64,000 nucleotides of DNA from Peptoclostridium sp. (GTDB lineage Bacteria > Bacillota > Clostridia > Peptostreptococcales > Peptostreptococcaceae), in contig NZ_WXFG01000005.1 in the NCBI RefSeq assembly GCF_009881055.1, positions 62,001 through 126,000 of the forward strand. Reading direction: 5' to 3'. The position numbers and the translations under genes are program-made. Within the stretch, counting starts at the first letter, position 1, and every line of letters begins with the position of its first letter. Of this stretch, positions 1 to 8,442 are shown piece by piece. A model generated the notes under the pieces. That model did not search any database. It was given only the letters and a program-made list of their open reading frames with translations, and was not told the origin of the DNA.

Positions 1-592
1 CTACGTAGTCATACATCCCCTTTTCTAGTATTTCGCTCATCCCGCGCTGAAATATAGTCTCCTGGTACTGCTTTCTGGAGAGCTCAAAGTCCACGGTGGC
101 AAGCGAGTAGTCTGCTATTATGATGTCGAGATTATCAGTTCCCGTTGGCTGAATGTATCCGGCGAAGTTGTCCTCTCGCATAAGCGCTGCATACAGGCTC
201 CTGCCTGTGTCCTCGGATATGCCGAGCCCGAAGCTCAGATTTCTTTGCATGTCTGCCTCTACTATGAGCACCTTGTTGCCGTCAAGCCTTGAGAGCGCAT
301 GTGCAAGGCCGAGCACCGAGCTTGTCTTTCCCACTCCCCCCTTTGAATTTGAGAGTGTTATTATTGTCGTATTTCGAAAATCCTCTATGTATATTTCCTC
401 TAGCGGGACCTGAAGAGCCGACGCAATGGCAGCTGCCACTTCCTTTGTGGTTCCGTTCCTGCCTATCTCGATATTTTTTATCTGCATTATGGATACGCCC
501 GCTTTGTCAGCTAATGCGCTTTGTGTAAGATCATGCTCATCACGCAGATGCCTGATTCTCTCTCCGAATACCTTGCCTCTTTGCCTCGCCAT
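1..592 (-). CDS. XRE-family HTH fused to ParA-type ATPase (partial, runs off window edge)
   Basis: The reading frame is open to the left edge, so only the first 197 residues are visible. Residues about 8-60 form an XRE/Cro helix-turn-helix (DLTQSALADKAGVSIMQIKNIE). From about residue 75 a ParA/MinD P-loop ATPase begins: SNSKGGVGKTSSVLGLA is the deviant Walker A and LIVEADMQRN the Walker A' region. The ATG has a strong GGAGGTG site just upstream. Soj/ParA proteins act in chromosome or plasmid partition or as transcriptional switches. The N-terminal DNA-binding domain suggests this one binds a specific site, perhaps its own promoter. It is not beside parB, which is at 52.5-53.3 kb. Fusion and family are clear; the role is inferred. 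Confidence 0.8.
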   Translation of the reverse strand, partial: MARQRGKVFGERIRHLRDEHDLTQSALADKAGVSIMQIKNIEIGRNGTTKEVAAAIASALQVPLEEIYIEDFRNTTIITLSNSKGGVGKTSSVLGLAHALSRLDGNKVLIVEADMQRNLSFGLGISEDTGRSLYAALMREDNFAGYIQPTGTDNLDIIIADYSLATVDFELSRKQYQETIFQRGMSEILEKGMYDYV

Positions 593-625
593 TTTTGCAC
601 CTCCACATATCATGCATTTACACTC

Positions 626-654
626 AGTATAAGAAAAGTGCGCACTTTTGTCAA
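626..654 (-). promoter_or_regulatory. Sigma-A promoter of the XRE-ParA gene with a palindrome in the spacer
   Basis: On the minus strand TTGACA (649-654) and TATACT (626-631) are separated by exactly 17 bases. The spacer is almost filled by the perfect 16-bp palindrome AAAAGTGCGCACTTTT (634-649). The start codon lies 34 bases below the -10 box. A palindrome placed between -35 and -10 is a classic operator position, so autoregulation by the XRE domain is a reasonable inference. Confidence 0.8.
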
Positions 655-689
655 TCGGCGCGGTGCTTCATTCCTATTGAATATCAGGC

Positions 690-727
690 AAACTAGCCAG
701 GCAAGAGTATTCTTGCCCGGCTAGTTT
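690..727 (-). terminator. Rho-independent terminator after the anti-sigma gene
   Basis: A 16-bp stem with one wobble pair (AAACTAGCC...GGCTAGTTT, loop of six) is followed by T-rich sequence on the minus strand. It overlaps the stop codon of the upstream gene and separates it from the XRE-ParA promoter. Confidence 0.8.
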
Positions 728-2025
728 TATTTTACAGGGACATCAATGGACTTATCATATTCTTTAGAGTATGTCATCCTTCTTATATCTAGCTTGCAGT
801 CCGTTCCTGTTCCTGCAAACTCGAGCGTCCTTGTATGGAGTATTCTTCCATCATTTAGCTTTTCGTATTTGTCGTCGGTTGTCCTGCTGAGTTCTAGCTG
901 CTCACCATCAGTGTCCAGATATACCCGTGTTAGAACTGTGCCTTCCTGCGTCGTTATGCTCACAAAAGTATTTCCGTTTGACTCGAGCAACTTGTTTATA
1001 ATTATCTCCTGCCCCTTTACATTAAGCTTTTGAACCTCGTTGCCGCCGATTATATTAAAAACCTCGTTCACATCGTGGTCTGCTGAAAATCTTGCAAGCT
1101 TCAGCTCGAGGGACTTAACTTCCTGAGGCAGCGCGTCGTATTCGCATTGAAACTTTATCCCATCTAAATTTGTGCTGACTCCGTAACCCTGAGCCTGAAC
1201 CTCTTTTCCGTTTGCGTAAAGCCTTAGCTCCATAGCATTTGGCCTAAGCCTTTGCTTTGTCATATCGTCTATGGCCAACTCGAGCGTATTTTGGATAGTT
1301 CCCTTGATGACCGTCTGAGTCGGGGTCGCAAGTATTGATTCAAATCGGATATTGGCCTTGTCTGCCTTTATACTTTTGCCTATGGCCGCTTTCAATGTGT
1401 GGCCCATTGCCTCCTGCCTGTCTATCTTGAATGTTATCTGATTCTGCTCTGCTTTGCCGTCTCCCCAAATCCGAAAATCCATGTGCAGCGTCTTTTCAAA
1501 GAATTTTGGCGACTCAAAGCTTTGCATGTTTTTCATGAGAGTCCCTCCATCGTTCATTAAGCCCTGCCCGCCCCGGGGGGTGCATTCCCCAAGCAGCCCT
1601 CTGAGACTGACTGTCGGCACTGTATCATCCACGTTGCCCTTTGGTGCGCTTACCGTGTAAAAGGCTATGAGGTGATTTTCATCCAGCATTATCCCATCCA
1701 GCGTTACTATGACTCCGTTTTTAAAACTGCAGCTCTTGCCTATTGCCTGGCCCTTGCCCAGTTCGTTTAGCTCCTTTAGTGTTCCGTTCATGACATCGTT
1801 GTAGCCCAGCAGCTTCTTGCCATAATATGCAAGTGTGTCGAAATGGTAGCCAATTAGCATAAATACAATGATGGCGACTGCAATCCTTCCCGTCATTCTA
1901 CTTCTTCGTTTTGCAAATGTCTTGCTCTCGAGTGCTCCTTTTAGCCTTGTTTCAAGTTCACATGGTACTTCTATGCTCTCCAGTTCATCTTTGCTTTCCA
2001 ATAGAATTTTTTCGACATTACTCAC
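727..2025 (-). CDS. Anti-sigma-factor-like membrane protein (DUF4179 type)
   Basis: About 432 residues with a cytoplasmic N-terminal segment, one membrane helix near residues 45-65 (RIAVAIIVFMLIGYHF) and a long extracytoplasmic domain. This layout matches DUF4179 proteins, which are commonly encoded beside ECF sigma factors and are thought to hold them at the membrane. The chosen start is a GTG eight bases after a GGAGG site that lies inside the end of the sigma gene. The two genes overlap by eight bases (GTGAGTAA), which predicts translational coupling. A longer frame would need a TTG placed on the ribosome site itself. The signal sensed is unknown. Confidence 0.75.
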   Translation of the reverse strand: MSNVEKILLESKDELESIEVPCELETRLKGALESKTFAKRRSRMTGRIAVAIIVFMLIGYHFDTLAYYGKKLLGYNDVMNGTLKELNELGKGQAIGKSCSFKNGVIVTLDGIMLDENHLIAFYTVSAPKGNVDDTVPTVSLRGLLGECTPRGGQGLMNDGGTLMKNMQSFESPKFFEKTLHMDFRIWGDGKAEQNQITFKIDRQEAMGHTLKAAIGKSIKADKANIRFESILATPTQTVIKGTIQNTLELAIDDMTKQRLRPNAMELRLYANGKEVQAQGYGVSTNLDGIKFQCEYDALPQEVKSLELKLARFSADHDVNEVFNIIGGNEVQKLNVKGQEIIINKLLESNGNTFVSITTQEGTVLTRVYLDTDGEQLELSRTTDDKYEKLNDGRILHTRTLEFAGTGTDCKLDIRRMTYSKEYDKSIDVPVK

Positions 2026-2539
2026 CGATATCACCTCCAAACATATCCTGCAGCCTGCTTATGCCATTTGAAATCCGCGACTTTACCGTACCAAGAGGCA
2101 CATTGAGCATCTGGGCTATAGTCTTGTATTCCAAGTCCAGAAGGTATCTTAGCCTTATTGCCTCTCTTTGCTTTTCGTCAAGCTCCGACATATATTTTTC
2201 TATAAGCAGTTGATTGTCTTTTTCCCCAATTCCTCCATCATGTCCCTTTTCCTCTATGTAATCCGAAACAGTTGTCCCAATGCGTTCCCCGAGCATTTTT
2301 TTACAGCAGTTGACAAGTATCGTCTTGCTCCAGGTGTAGAATGAATCTTCATTTTTGAGCTTATGGATATTTTCATAAAGAATCACTATCATGTCTTCCG
2401 TTGCATCCAGCGCGTCATTTTGGTTTTTCATGTATACGTAGGCCAGTTTGTAGTAGTCGCTTTTTTGCGCCATCACAAGCTCCACCAGGGCATCCTTGTC
2501 TCCTTTTTTTGCCCGCTTAATCAGCAGCTTCATATCCAT
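2018..2539 (-). CDS. ECF-type RNA polymerase sigma factor
   Basis: 173 residues with region 2 (YYKLAYVYMKNQNDALDATEDMI) and region 4 (LDLEYKTIAQMLNVPLGTVKSRISNGISRL, a helix-turn-helix). This is the usual size and arrangement of extracytoplasmic-function sigma factors. The start ATG at 2539 lies five bases after AAGGGGTG; an earlier ATG in the frame has no such site. It is followed directly by its likely membrane anti-sigma partner. The regulon is not visible; autoregulation is common for such pairs. Confidence 0.87.
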   Translation of the reverse strand: MDMKLLIKRAKKGDKDALVELVMAQKSDYYKLAYVYMKNQNDALDATEDMIVILYENIHKLKNEDSFYTWSKTILVNCCKKMLGERIGTTVSDYIEEKGHDGGIGEKDNQLLIEKYMSELDEKQREAIRLRYLLDLEYKTIAQMLNVPLGTVKSRISNGISRLQDMFGGDIGE

Positions 2540-2634
2540 CCCCTCACCCCTTTTCTGCCGCCCTTTCACATATAAGAGTCGCCATCCCCCCTAAAAGTTC
2601 ATTTTAATTTTATCACAATCGAAAAAATAAAAAA

Positions 2635-2663
2635 GAAAGCCAAAGGATAACCCTTTGACTTTC
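2635..2663 (-). terminator. Terminator after serS
   Basis: Hairpin GAAAGTCAAAGG-GTTAT-CCTTTGGCTTTC on the minus strand followed by TTTTTTATTTTTT. Confidence 0.85.
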
Positions 2664-2684
2664 AAGTCAGCTTGTCCTGCTATG

Positions 2685-3962
2685 CTATTTTATTACTGTC
2701 GCGCCGCCCATGTATGGCTGAAGCGCTGCTGGGATGTTTACAGAGCCGTCTGCATTGAGGTTGTTCTCAAGGAAGGCTATTAGCATTCTTGGAGGAGCAA
2801 CCACAGTATTGTTAAGCGTGTGAGCAAAATACTTGCCATTTTCGCCGTTGACACGGATTTTAAGACGGCGAGCCTGAGCGTCACCAAGGTTAGAGCAGCT
2901 TCCTATCTCGAAGTATTTTTGCTGTCTTGGAGACCAAGCCTCTACGTCTACTGATTTAACCTTGAGGTCTGCAAGGTCGCCCGAGCAGCACTCAAGAGTT
3001 CTTACAGGTATGTCAAGCGTGCGGAAGAAATCAACAGTGTTCTGCCATAGCTTGTCATACCACATCATGCTGTCCTCAGGTTTGCATACAACTATCATTT
3101 CCTGCTTTTCGAACTGGTGAATCCTGTAGACCCCTCTCTCCTCTATGCCGTGAGCGCCCTTTTCCTTTCTAAAGCAAGGAGAGTAGCTAGTCAGCGTGTG
3201 AGGCAGAGATTCCTCTGGCAGTATTGTATCTATGAACTTACCTATCATTGAGTGTTCGCTTGTTCCTATAAGGTAGAGGTCTTCCCCTTCTATCTTGTAC
3301 ATCATGGCATCCATTTCCGCAAAGCTCATAACTCCTGTTACAACCTCGCTGCGTATCATGTACGGAGGAATGCAGTATGTAAATCCGCGGCCTATCATAA
3401 AGTCCCTGGCGTAAGAAATCACTGCAGAGTGAAGTCTTGCTATGTCGCCCATGAGATAGTAGAATCCGCTTCCTGCAACCTTTCTTGCGCTGTCAAGGTC
3501 AATGCCGTTTAATTTGGCCATTATGTCTGTATGGTATGGAACTTCAAAATCAGGCACCACAGGCTCCCCATAACGCTCAACCTCCACATTTTCACTGTCG
3601 TCCTTGCCTATAGGAACGCTCGGGTCTATTATGTTCGGGATAGTCATCATTATTTTCTTGATTTTTTCTTCAAGCTCGCCTTCTTTTACTTCCAGCTCAG
3701 CCAGACGCTCTGACTCAGCAGTAACCTTTTTCTTTAGCTCCTCTGCCTCTTCCTTCTTGCCCTGAGCCATCAGTCCGCCGATTTGCTTTGAAATCTTGTT
3801 TCTGTCCGCCCTGAGATCGTCTGCCTCCTGCATATGGCTTCTGAATTCAGCGTCTAGAGCTATTACTTCATCCACTAGTCCCAGCTTGCCGTCCTGGAAC
3901 TTCTTCTTCATGTTTTCCTTAACAATTTCAGGGTTTTCTCTTACAAATTTGATATCTAACAT
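2685..3962 (-). CDS. serS: Seryl-tRNA synthetase
   Basis: 425 residues, the normal length of bacterial SerRS. The N-terminal third is the charged antiparallel coiled-coil arm that grips tRNA-Ser. The class II catalytic core follows, with motif 2 around FRKEKGAHGIEERGVYRIHQF and motif 3 around NNTVVAPPRMLIAFLEN. It charges tRNA-Ser, and also tRNA-Sec where selenocysteine is used. The ATG follows AGGAGGTAACAAT. A T-box leader lies directly upstream, so expression should respond to uncharged tRNA-Ser. It is a single-gene unit ending in a strong terminator. Confidence 0.97.
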   Translation of the reverse strand: MLDIKFVRENPEIVKENMKKKFQDGKLGLVDEVIALDAEFRSHMQEADDLRADRNKISKQIGGLMAQGKKEEAEELKKKVTAESERLAELEVKEGELEEKIKKIMMTIPNIIDPSVPIGKDDSENVEVERYGEPVVPDFEVPYHTDIMAKLNGIDLDSARKVAGSGFYYLMGDIARLHSAVISYARDFMIGRGFTYCIPPYMIRSEVVTGVMSFAEMDAMMYKIEGEDLYLIGTSEHSMIGKFIDTILPEESLPHTLTSYSPCFRKEKGAHGIEERGVYRIHQFEKQEMIVVCKPEDSMMWYDKLWQNTVDFFRTLDIPVRTLECCSGDLADLKVKSVDVEAWSPRQQKYFEIGSCSNLGDAQARRLKIRVNGENGKYFAHTLNNTVVAPPRMLIAFLENNLNADGSVNIPAALQPYMGGATVIK

Positions 3963-3999
3963 ATTGTTACCTCCTATATAATAAATGTTGTTTTTTTGC

Positions 4000-4240
4000 T
4001 AAAAAACAAAAACTCCCGCCCCACGCATATATAAATATACCCATGGGACGGAAGTAATATCCGCGTTGCCACCCAAATTGCCAGCTTCCATAGAAAACCA
4101 GCCTCTCGTCAACAGCATGATAAAGGATGCCAGCCTTCCGGTTCATCACCGGCAGCTCCAAAAGTGGAAAGACTTAACCTTTCGCCGATTCTCACCAACC
4201 ACCGGCTCTCTTGAGAAATTTATAAATCGTAGCTTTTGTA
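4000..4240 (-). promoter_or_regulatory. T-box riboswitch of serS (serine, probable AGC specifier)
   Basis: The minus strand carries the T-box core GGGTGGCAACGCGG (about 4060-4073). A 12-bp terminator hairpin follows (ACTTCCGTCCCA with TGGGGCGGGAGT), then TTTTTG. An upstream Stem I region contains the AGAGAG and GGTTGGTGAGAATCGGC elements typical of T-boxes. The sequence TGGAGCTGCCGG puts AGC, a serine codon, where a specifier is expected (4155-4157). The core is plain; the specifier position is inferred by analogy and from the downstream gene. Confidence 0.93.
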
Positions 4241-4271
4241 ATCGCTATTTTTCAATATGTTATTATGCATT

Positions 4272-4300
4272 ATTATATATTCTTTTATAATTATTTGCAA
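4272..4300 (-). promoter_or_regulatory. Sigma-A promoter of the serS T-box transcript
   Basis: TTGCAA (4295-4300) and TATAAT (4272-4277) on the minus strand with a 17-base spacer, placed just upstream of the T-box Stem I. Confidence 0.8.
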
Positions 4301-4312
4301 GTGTTATCCAAT

Positions 4313-4927
4313 TTACATCATTTCATTCATGAAGTTATGCCCGAGTTTCAAACCATAATATATTATGACAGCTCCACAGACTACATTTATCCATCTTACA
4401 ACGCTGTTGCTGAAGCTGCTTTTGAACACTGACACTATCGTTGCCAGACCTGTAAACCACGCAAACGATGCCATGCAGACTCCCAGTATGAATACATGTG
4501 AAGCCTCAATTGGAAGCGACGCCCTGAATCCACCAAGCAGCAGCGAGCCGTCTATTATTGCCTGAGGATTAAGCCATGTGACTGCAAAGCATGCACTTGT
4601 AACCTGCAGCAGCGTTTTGTCCGTATCTGTTTCGCCTCCGGCATCCGGCTTGCTTCTTACAAGCATTGTCCCTATGTATATTACCGCGAGGCTTCCGATA
4701 AGGTACACAAGAGACCTTAAAATCCCCGACATTTCAAGCAGCAGCCCCATTCCAAAAAAGCACGCCAGCGCAAGGGATATGTCAAACAGTATGACTATCA
4801 GAGCCACCTGGTACGCCCTCATTTTATCTTTGCCAAGCGCAGTATTTATAACATACAGATTCTGCATGCCTATTGGAGCCACGTATGCCAGCCCCAGCAT
4901 GAACCCATTTATAAGAAAATTCGACAT
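4313..4927 (-). CDS. LysE/ArgO-family amino-acid exporter
   Basis: 204 residues with about six hydrophobic helices. The N-terminus (FMLGLAYVAPIGMQNLYVINTALG) carries the conserved APIGxQN-type motif of LysE/ArgO exporters, and TWLNPQAIIDG is the second conserved patch. Family members export basic or other amino acids, or exclude toxic analogues. The substrate cannot be read from sequence. A GAGGTAAAACC site precedes the ATG. It ends just before the serS promoter and has no clear terminator of its own. Confidence 0.88.
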   Translation of the reverse strand: MSNFLINGFMLGLAYVAPIGMQNLYVINTALGKDKMRAYQVALIVILFDISLALACFFGMGLLLEMSGILRSLVYLIGSLAVIYIGTMLVRSKPDAGGETDTDKTLLQVTSACFAVTWLNPQAIIDGSLLLGGFRASLPIEASHVFILGVCMASFAWFTGLATIVSVFKSSFSNSVVRWINVVCGAVIIYYGLKLGHNFMNEMM

Positions 4928-5160
4928 GGTTTTACCTCGTTTTCAAGATCTGTATTGCCTGTCTATAATGATATACAAAAAAATTTAAAAGTCAAATGTC
5001 AACTCTGCTCACATTTCCTACCTTTTGGGAACTATATCACCAAAAAGTGCCTTCTTTTTTTAGTGGACTGCCGGTTTTATACTAAGAATGTGCCCGGGGT
5101 TATCCCGAAAAACTAAAACCACTACTAAAACTATTAATTTTCTTAAGGAGGAAATAGAAT

Positions 5161-6327
5161 ATGCAAAGATTTACAATTCCAAGAGACGTTTATTTCGGTG
5201 AGAATGCCATAGAGCATCTAAAGTCAGTAAATGGAAGCAAGGCCATGCTTGTTATAGGTTCTGAAAGACTTATACAGGACGGTACTGTTCCAAGGATTCA
5301 AGCTCTGCTTGGTGAAGCAAACATAGAAACTTCAATATTTTCAGGAGTTGAAAACGACCCTTCTGTTGCCACTGTAATGTCAGGTGCGCAGGCTATGAGA
5401 GAGTTCAATCCTGACCTTGTAGTTGGAATAGGCGGAGGCTCTCCTATAGATGCAGCCAAAGCCATGTGGATATTCTACGAGTATCCTGAATTCACATTCG
5501 AGGAGGCCGCAAAGCCTTTCAATCTGCCTGAGCTCAGAAAGAAGGCAAGATTCATAGCAATACCTACTACAAGCGGTACTGGCACTGAGGTTACTTCTTT
5601 CTCTGTAATAACAAACCATGAGACAGGCGTCAAGTATCCTATTGCCGACTACAACATAACTCCTGACCTTGCAATAGTTGACACTGGACTTGTTCAAAGC
5701 ATGACTCCGTCGCTTGTTGCCAACACAGGCATGGATGCTCTTACACACGCATTCGAAGCCTACGTTTCAAAGGTGAGAAACCCAATAACTGATTCGCTTG
5801 CAATGAAATCTATAGAAATGACTGTGGAGAGCCTTGTCCAGTCTTACAAAGGTGAAGACCAGGCCAGAAAGGACATGCACATAGCTCAGTGTCTTGCGGG
5901 AATGTCATTCTCAAATGCCATACTTGGTATAGTTCACTCTATGGCCCACAAGACTGGCAAGATATTCGACATACCTCACGGCTGCGCCAATGCTATATAC
6001 CTTTCATATGCAGTTCAGTTCAATGCAAAGGCTGCGGGAGCTGAATACGCTGACATAGCAAGAAGACTTGGCCTTGCTGGAGCTACAACAGACGAGCTTG
6101 TCGCATCTCTTGTACAGCTTGTTAAGGACTTTAGAACTGCCATGAACATGCCTCATACACTCAAGGAGTTTGGCATAGCAGAAGACTTATTCAAGTCAAG
6201 CCTGGATGAAATATCTAAAAACGCAGTGGGAGACCCGTGTACGGGCACTAACCCAAGGGACATATCTGTAGAAGAGATGAAACAGCTCTTCGAAGCCGCT
6301 TACTACGGCACAGATGTTACTTTCTAG
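5161..6327 (+). CDS. Iron-containing alcohol dehydrogenase
   Basis: 388 residues, a typical group III iron-dependent dehydrogenase. The NAD-binding GGGSPIDAAK motif is near residue 97. Metal ligands are visible in ALTHAFEAYVSK, GIVHSMAHKTG and FDIPHGCANAI. The family includes 1,3-propanediol, butanol and lactaldehyde dehydrogenases, so the substrate is open; a role in fermentative aldehyde reduction is likely. AAGGAGG lies eight bases before the ATG. It is one of few plus-strand genes here. The convergent HxlR gene suggests a possible regulator. The 233-base upstream gap has no clear consensus promoter, though TTTTATACT near 5075 could be a -10. Confidence 0.92.
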   Translation: MQRFTIPRDVYFGENAIEHLKSVNGSKAMLVIGSERLIQDGTVPRIQALLGEANIETSIFSGVENDPSVATVMSGAQAMREFNPDLVVGIGGGSPIDAAKAMWIFYEYPEFTFEEAAKPFNLPELRKKARFIAIPTTSGTGTEVTSFSVITNHETGVKYPIADYNITPDLAIVDTGLVQSMTPSLVANTGMDALTHAFEAYVSKVRNPITDSLAMKSIEMTVESLVQSYKGEDQARKDMHIAQCLAGMSFSNAILGIVHSMAHKTGKIFDIPHGCANAIYLSYAVQFNAKAAGAEYADIARRLGLAGATTDELVASLVQLVKDFRTAMNMPHTLKEFGIAEDLFKSSLDEISKNAVGDPCTGTNPRDISVEEMKQLFEAAYYGTDVTF

Positions 6328-6347
6328 TCTGCCATATAATAAGCACC

Positions 6348-6388
6348 AAAAAAGTGATGGTTTGGTCTAATCCAGCCATCACTTTTTT
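6348..6388. terminator. Bidirectional terminator between the dehydrogenase and hxlR-type genes
   Basis: AAAAAAGTGATGG pairs with CCATCACTTTTTT around a short loop. It gives a T-run in both directions and serves both convergent genes. Confidence 0.9.
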
Positions 6389-6391
6389 ATG

Positions 6392-6763
6392 TTAATCTTC
6401 ATTGCTATTTTCACTGTGCTTGTAGTTGTCCACAAAGTTTTTACCCCACTTGTCCATTGCCTCAAGTATAGGAACAAGCTCTTTTCCCAATTCAGTCAGC
6501 GAATACTCGACAGCCGGAGGCACCTGGGGATAAATGGTTTTTTGGACAAGGCCGTTCTGCTCAAGATCTCTAAGTTGCTGGCTGAGCATCTTTTGGGTTA
6601 TGTCAGGGATTAGCCTTTTGAACTCATTGAATCTTATTACATTGTTCCTGCTAAGATTCCATATGAGCAATGCTTTCCATTTGCCGCATAGTATCTCCAG
6701 CGTAACTTCAATCTCGCATCTGTAGTTGCTGCAGCTGACTTTATGCAATCTATCCTTTGGCAT
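6392..6763 (-). CDS. HxlR-family transcriptional regulator
   Basis: 123 residues, a winged helix-turn-helix with the HxlR hallmarks: EIEVTLEILCGKWKALLIWNL, then LIPDITQKMLSQQLRDLEQNGLV. Two N-terminal cysteines (SCSNYRCEIE) and one in the LCGKW motif could sense redox or electrophile stress, as in related YodB/HypR proteins; this is inference. It lies 36 bases below the dapB-like gene in the same direction and may share its transcript. It converges on the alcohol dehydrogenase, a plausible target. Confidence 0.9.
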   Translation of the reverse strand: MPKDRLHKVSCSNYRCEIEVTLEILCGKWKALLIWNLSRNNVIRFNEFKRLIPDITQKMLSQQLRDLEQNGLVQKTIYPQVPPAVEYSLTELGKELVPILEAMDKWGKNFVDNYKHSENSNED

Positions 6764-6799
6764 TATACCACTTCCTTTGCTTCATATAAGGGGACTCGC

Positions 6800-7567
6800 C
6801 TAGTATACGGGCCTATGCTTTGAAAACATCTCCGAAACTATGTTCTCCATGGAATAGATTCCCTTGGGCTGATCCTTTAAAAACATGGCTGCAAATATTG
6901 CTCCCTGTCCGAATGCCGCCCTGCTTATGCTGTCGTGCGTAAGCCGTATCGTCTGATGCGGCATTCCGAATATGACCTCGTGGTGCCCTACAATTCCGCC
7001 CACACGAATAGAATTTATATGCTCCTTCTCATCGAGTCCGAGGAAATTCGCAATTTTCATGGCAGTTCCCGAAACTTCCTTTTTTCCTTTGAAATGCTCC
7101 TCAACAATCTCTATGTCAGCATGCGGGGCTATCTTTTGTATTATCTGCGACGCTACAAGTAATATATTTATTCCAAGAGTTATGTTTGGAGAGTGCAAAA
7201 CAGCCACCTTATCCGCCAGAGAATAAAGCAGCGCCTGGTCTTCAGGCTCATATCTTGATATGGCCGAAATTATCTTTATGCCTGCTTCTGCAGCGTCCTT
7301 GTAGTATTGAACACCTGATGAATCCGAAAAATCAACTATTATGTCCACCGGATTTTCTTTGAATAAGCTGTCATTAATCTCTTCAATCGAAAAAATCATG
7401 CCGTAGTCATGTTCATACCCTAAAAGTCTGCTGGCATACTTGTGGTTGTCGCTCCCGTGTTTTCTAACCACCCACTCAAGATGAAATTTATCATCCTTTA
7501 TGAACTCAGCTGCAACCAGCCTGCCCGTTCTTCCAAATCCAAACATTCCAATCTTTATTCTTTTCAT
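6800..7567 (-). CDS. Dihydrodipicolinate reductase-like protein (DapB family)
   Basis: 255 residues. The Rossmann motif GMFGFGRTGRLV starts the protein, and the C-terminal region has EEHFKGKKEVSGTA in the place of the DapB signature (usually HHxxKxDAPSGTA). Family length is normal. DapB makes tetrahydrodipicolinate for lysine and cell-wall diaminopimelate. The signature differs at several positions, so a related substrate is possible. The start at 7567 follows AGAGGAGGAATTTT; the longer frame has no ribosome site and runs towards the riboswitch. A c-di-AMP riboswitch lies about 110 bases upstream, an unusual and informative control. Confidence 0.8.
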   Translation of the reverse strand: MKRIKIGMFGFGRTGRLVAAEFIKDDKFHLEWVVRKHGSDNHKYASRLLGYEHDYGMIFSIEEINDSLFKENPVDIIVDFSDSSGVQYYKDAAEAGIKIISAISRYEPEDQALLYSLADKVAVLHSPNITLGINILLVASQIIQKIAPHADIEIVEEHFKGKKEVSGTAMKIANFLGLDEKEHINSIRVGGIVGHHEVIFGMPHQTIRLTHDSISRAAFGQGAIFAAMFLKDQPKGIYSMENIVSEMFSKHRPVY

Positions 7568-7679
7568 AAAATTCCTCCTCTTATGTTTTGTTCCCTGTAT
7601 ACACGTGATAATATTTATCCTGCCATAATATACACGCATAGTTTCAAACAAAAATTATATGAGAAGGAAATCAAAAAAA

Positions 7680-7865
7680 GACCACTCAACCGGTCGATAG
7701 ATGACAGGCAGGACAAATCTTATCCTTCTCTTCCAACGCCTACGAGGTTAGCTGACGGATTCGGGCTGCAAGAGATTTGCCCTACCTGCTGTGCAGGATT
7801 CACCCCTGTTACTACTGGGTCCCCCGCTTCCACACTGTGGAACTCGGCGATAGCCATAGATTTCA
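7680..7865 (-). promoter_or_regulatory. c-di-AMP (ydaO/yuaA type) riboswitch
   Basis: Read on the minus strand, the conserved blocks of the ydaO motif appear in order: ATCGCCGAGTTCC, GCGGGGGACCCA, AGGGGTGAATCC, then CCGTCAGCTAACCTCGTAGG and CGTTGGAAG. A short hairpin (GACCG...TGGTC, 7680-7695) with a run of seven T follows and is a candidate expression-platform terminator. c-di-AMP normally turns such switches off. The downstream gene is the dapB-like reductase. Recognition of the aptamer is confident; the exact 5' end and the terminator are approximate. Confidence 0.9.
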
Positions 7866-7931
7866 TTTGTTATATTATAATACAAAAAAAAGCAGCCAAA
7901 AAGTATTTTTATTCAAACAATCGCAAAAATA

Positions 7932-7959
7932 GCCACGGTATAGTTCAAAATCCCGTGGC
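7932..7959 (-). terminator. Terminator after the phnA-like gene
   Basis: GCCACGG pairs with CCGTGGC, followed on the minus strand by TATTTTTG. With the riboswitch it accounts for the 441-base gap between the dapB-like and phnA-like genes. Confidence 0.75.
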
Positions 7960-8008
7960 CAGACCCTATGAATGCCGGATTTCGCCGATCATTCGAATCA
8001 ATTTTGAT

Positions 8009-8350
8009 TTATGCCTTTTTTACAAACTCCGATTTAAGCTTCATCTCACCAAAACCGTCAATCTTGCATTCGATGTTATGGTCGCCATCGACAAGACGTA
8101 TGTTTTTTACCTTTGTTCCTATTTTCAGAGATGACGAGCTGCCTTTTACCTTGAGGTCCTTTATTATAGTCACCGTGTCGCCGTCATTCAGGACATTTCC
8201 ATTGGCATCCTTTACAACCTTTTCATCCCCTGCAGCCTCAGCTTCTGAGGCAAGATTCCACTCATGGCCGCATTCTGGACACACAAGAAGGCTTCCATCC
8301 TCGTAGGTATATTCCGAGTTGCATTTTGGACAATTTGGCAATTTTTCCAT
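8009..8350 (-). CDS. PhnA/YjdM-family zinc-ribbon protein
   Basis: 113 residues. An N-terminal zinc ribbon ([25 protein letters not shown]) is followed by the PhnA C-terminal SH3-like domain ([34 protein letters not shown]). The name PhnA came from proximity to phosphonate genes; the family's biochemical role is uncertain. There are no phosphonate genes here. It is a small monocistronic gene with its own terminator. Confidence 0.92.
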   Translation of the reverse strand: MEKLPNCPKCNSEYTYEDGSLLVCPECGHEWNLASEAEAAGDEKVVKDANGNVLNDGDTVTIIKDLKVKGSSSSLKIGTKVKNIRLVDGDHNIECKIDGFGEMKLKSEFVKKA

Positions 8351-8442
8351 TACTTCATTTCCTCCATTACTTATATTGAATTTCGCATATGCCTATATAC
8401 TATCACAGTCTTTTCGCGTTGACAAACTTGTCTCCAGGCTTT

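Noticed and set aside
153..724. Several plus-strand frames over the XRE-ParA gene and its promoter
   Set aside because: They are shadows of the minus-strand coding frame and have no ribosome sites or family features.
7442..8134. 230-residue plus-strand frame across the riboswitch
   Set aside because: The region is explained by the c-di-AMP riboswitch, two terminators and gene ends on the other strand.
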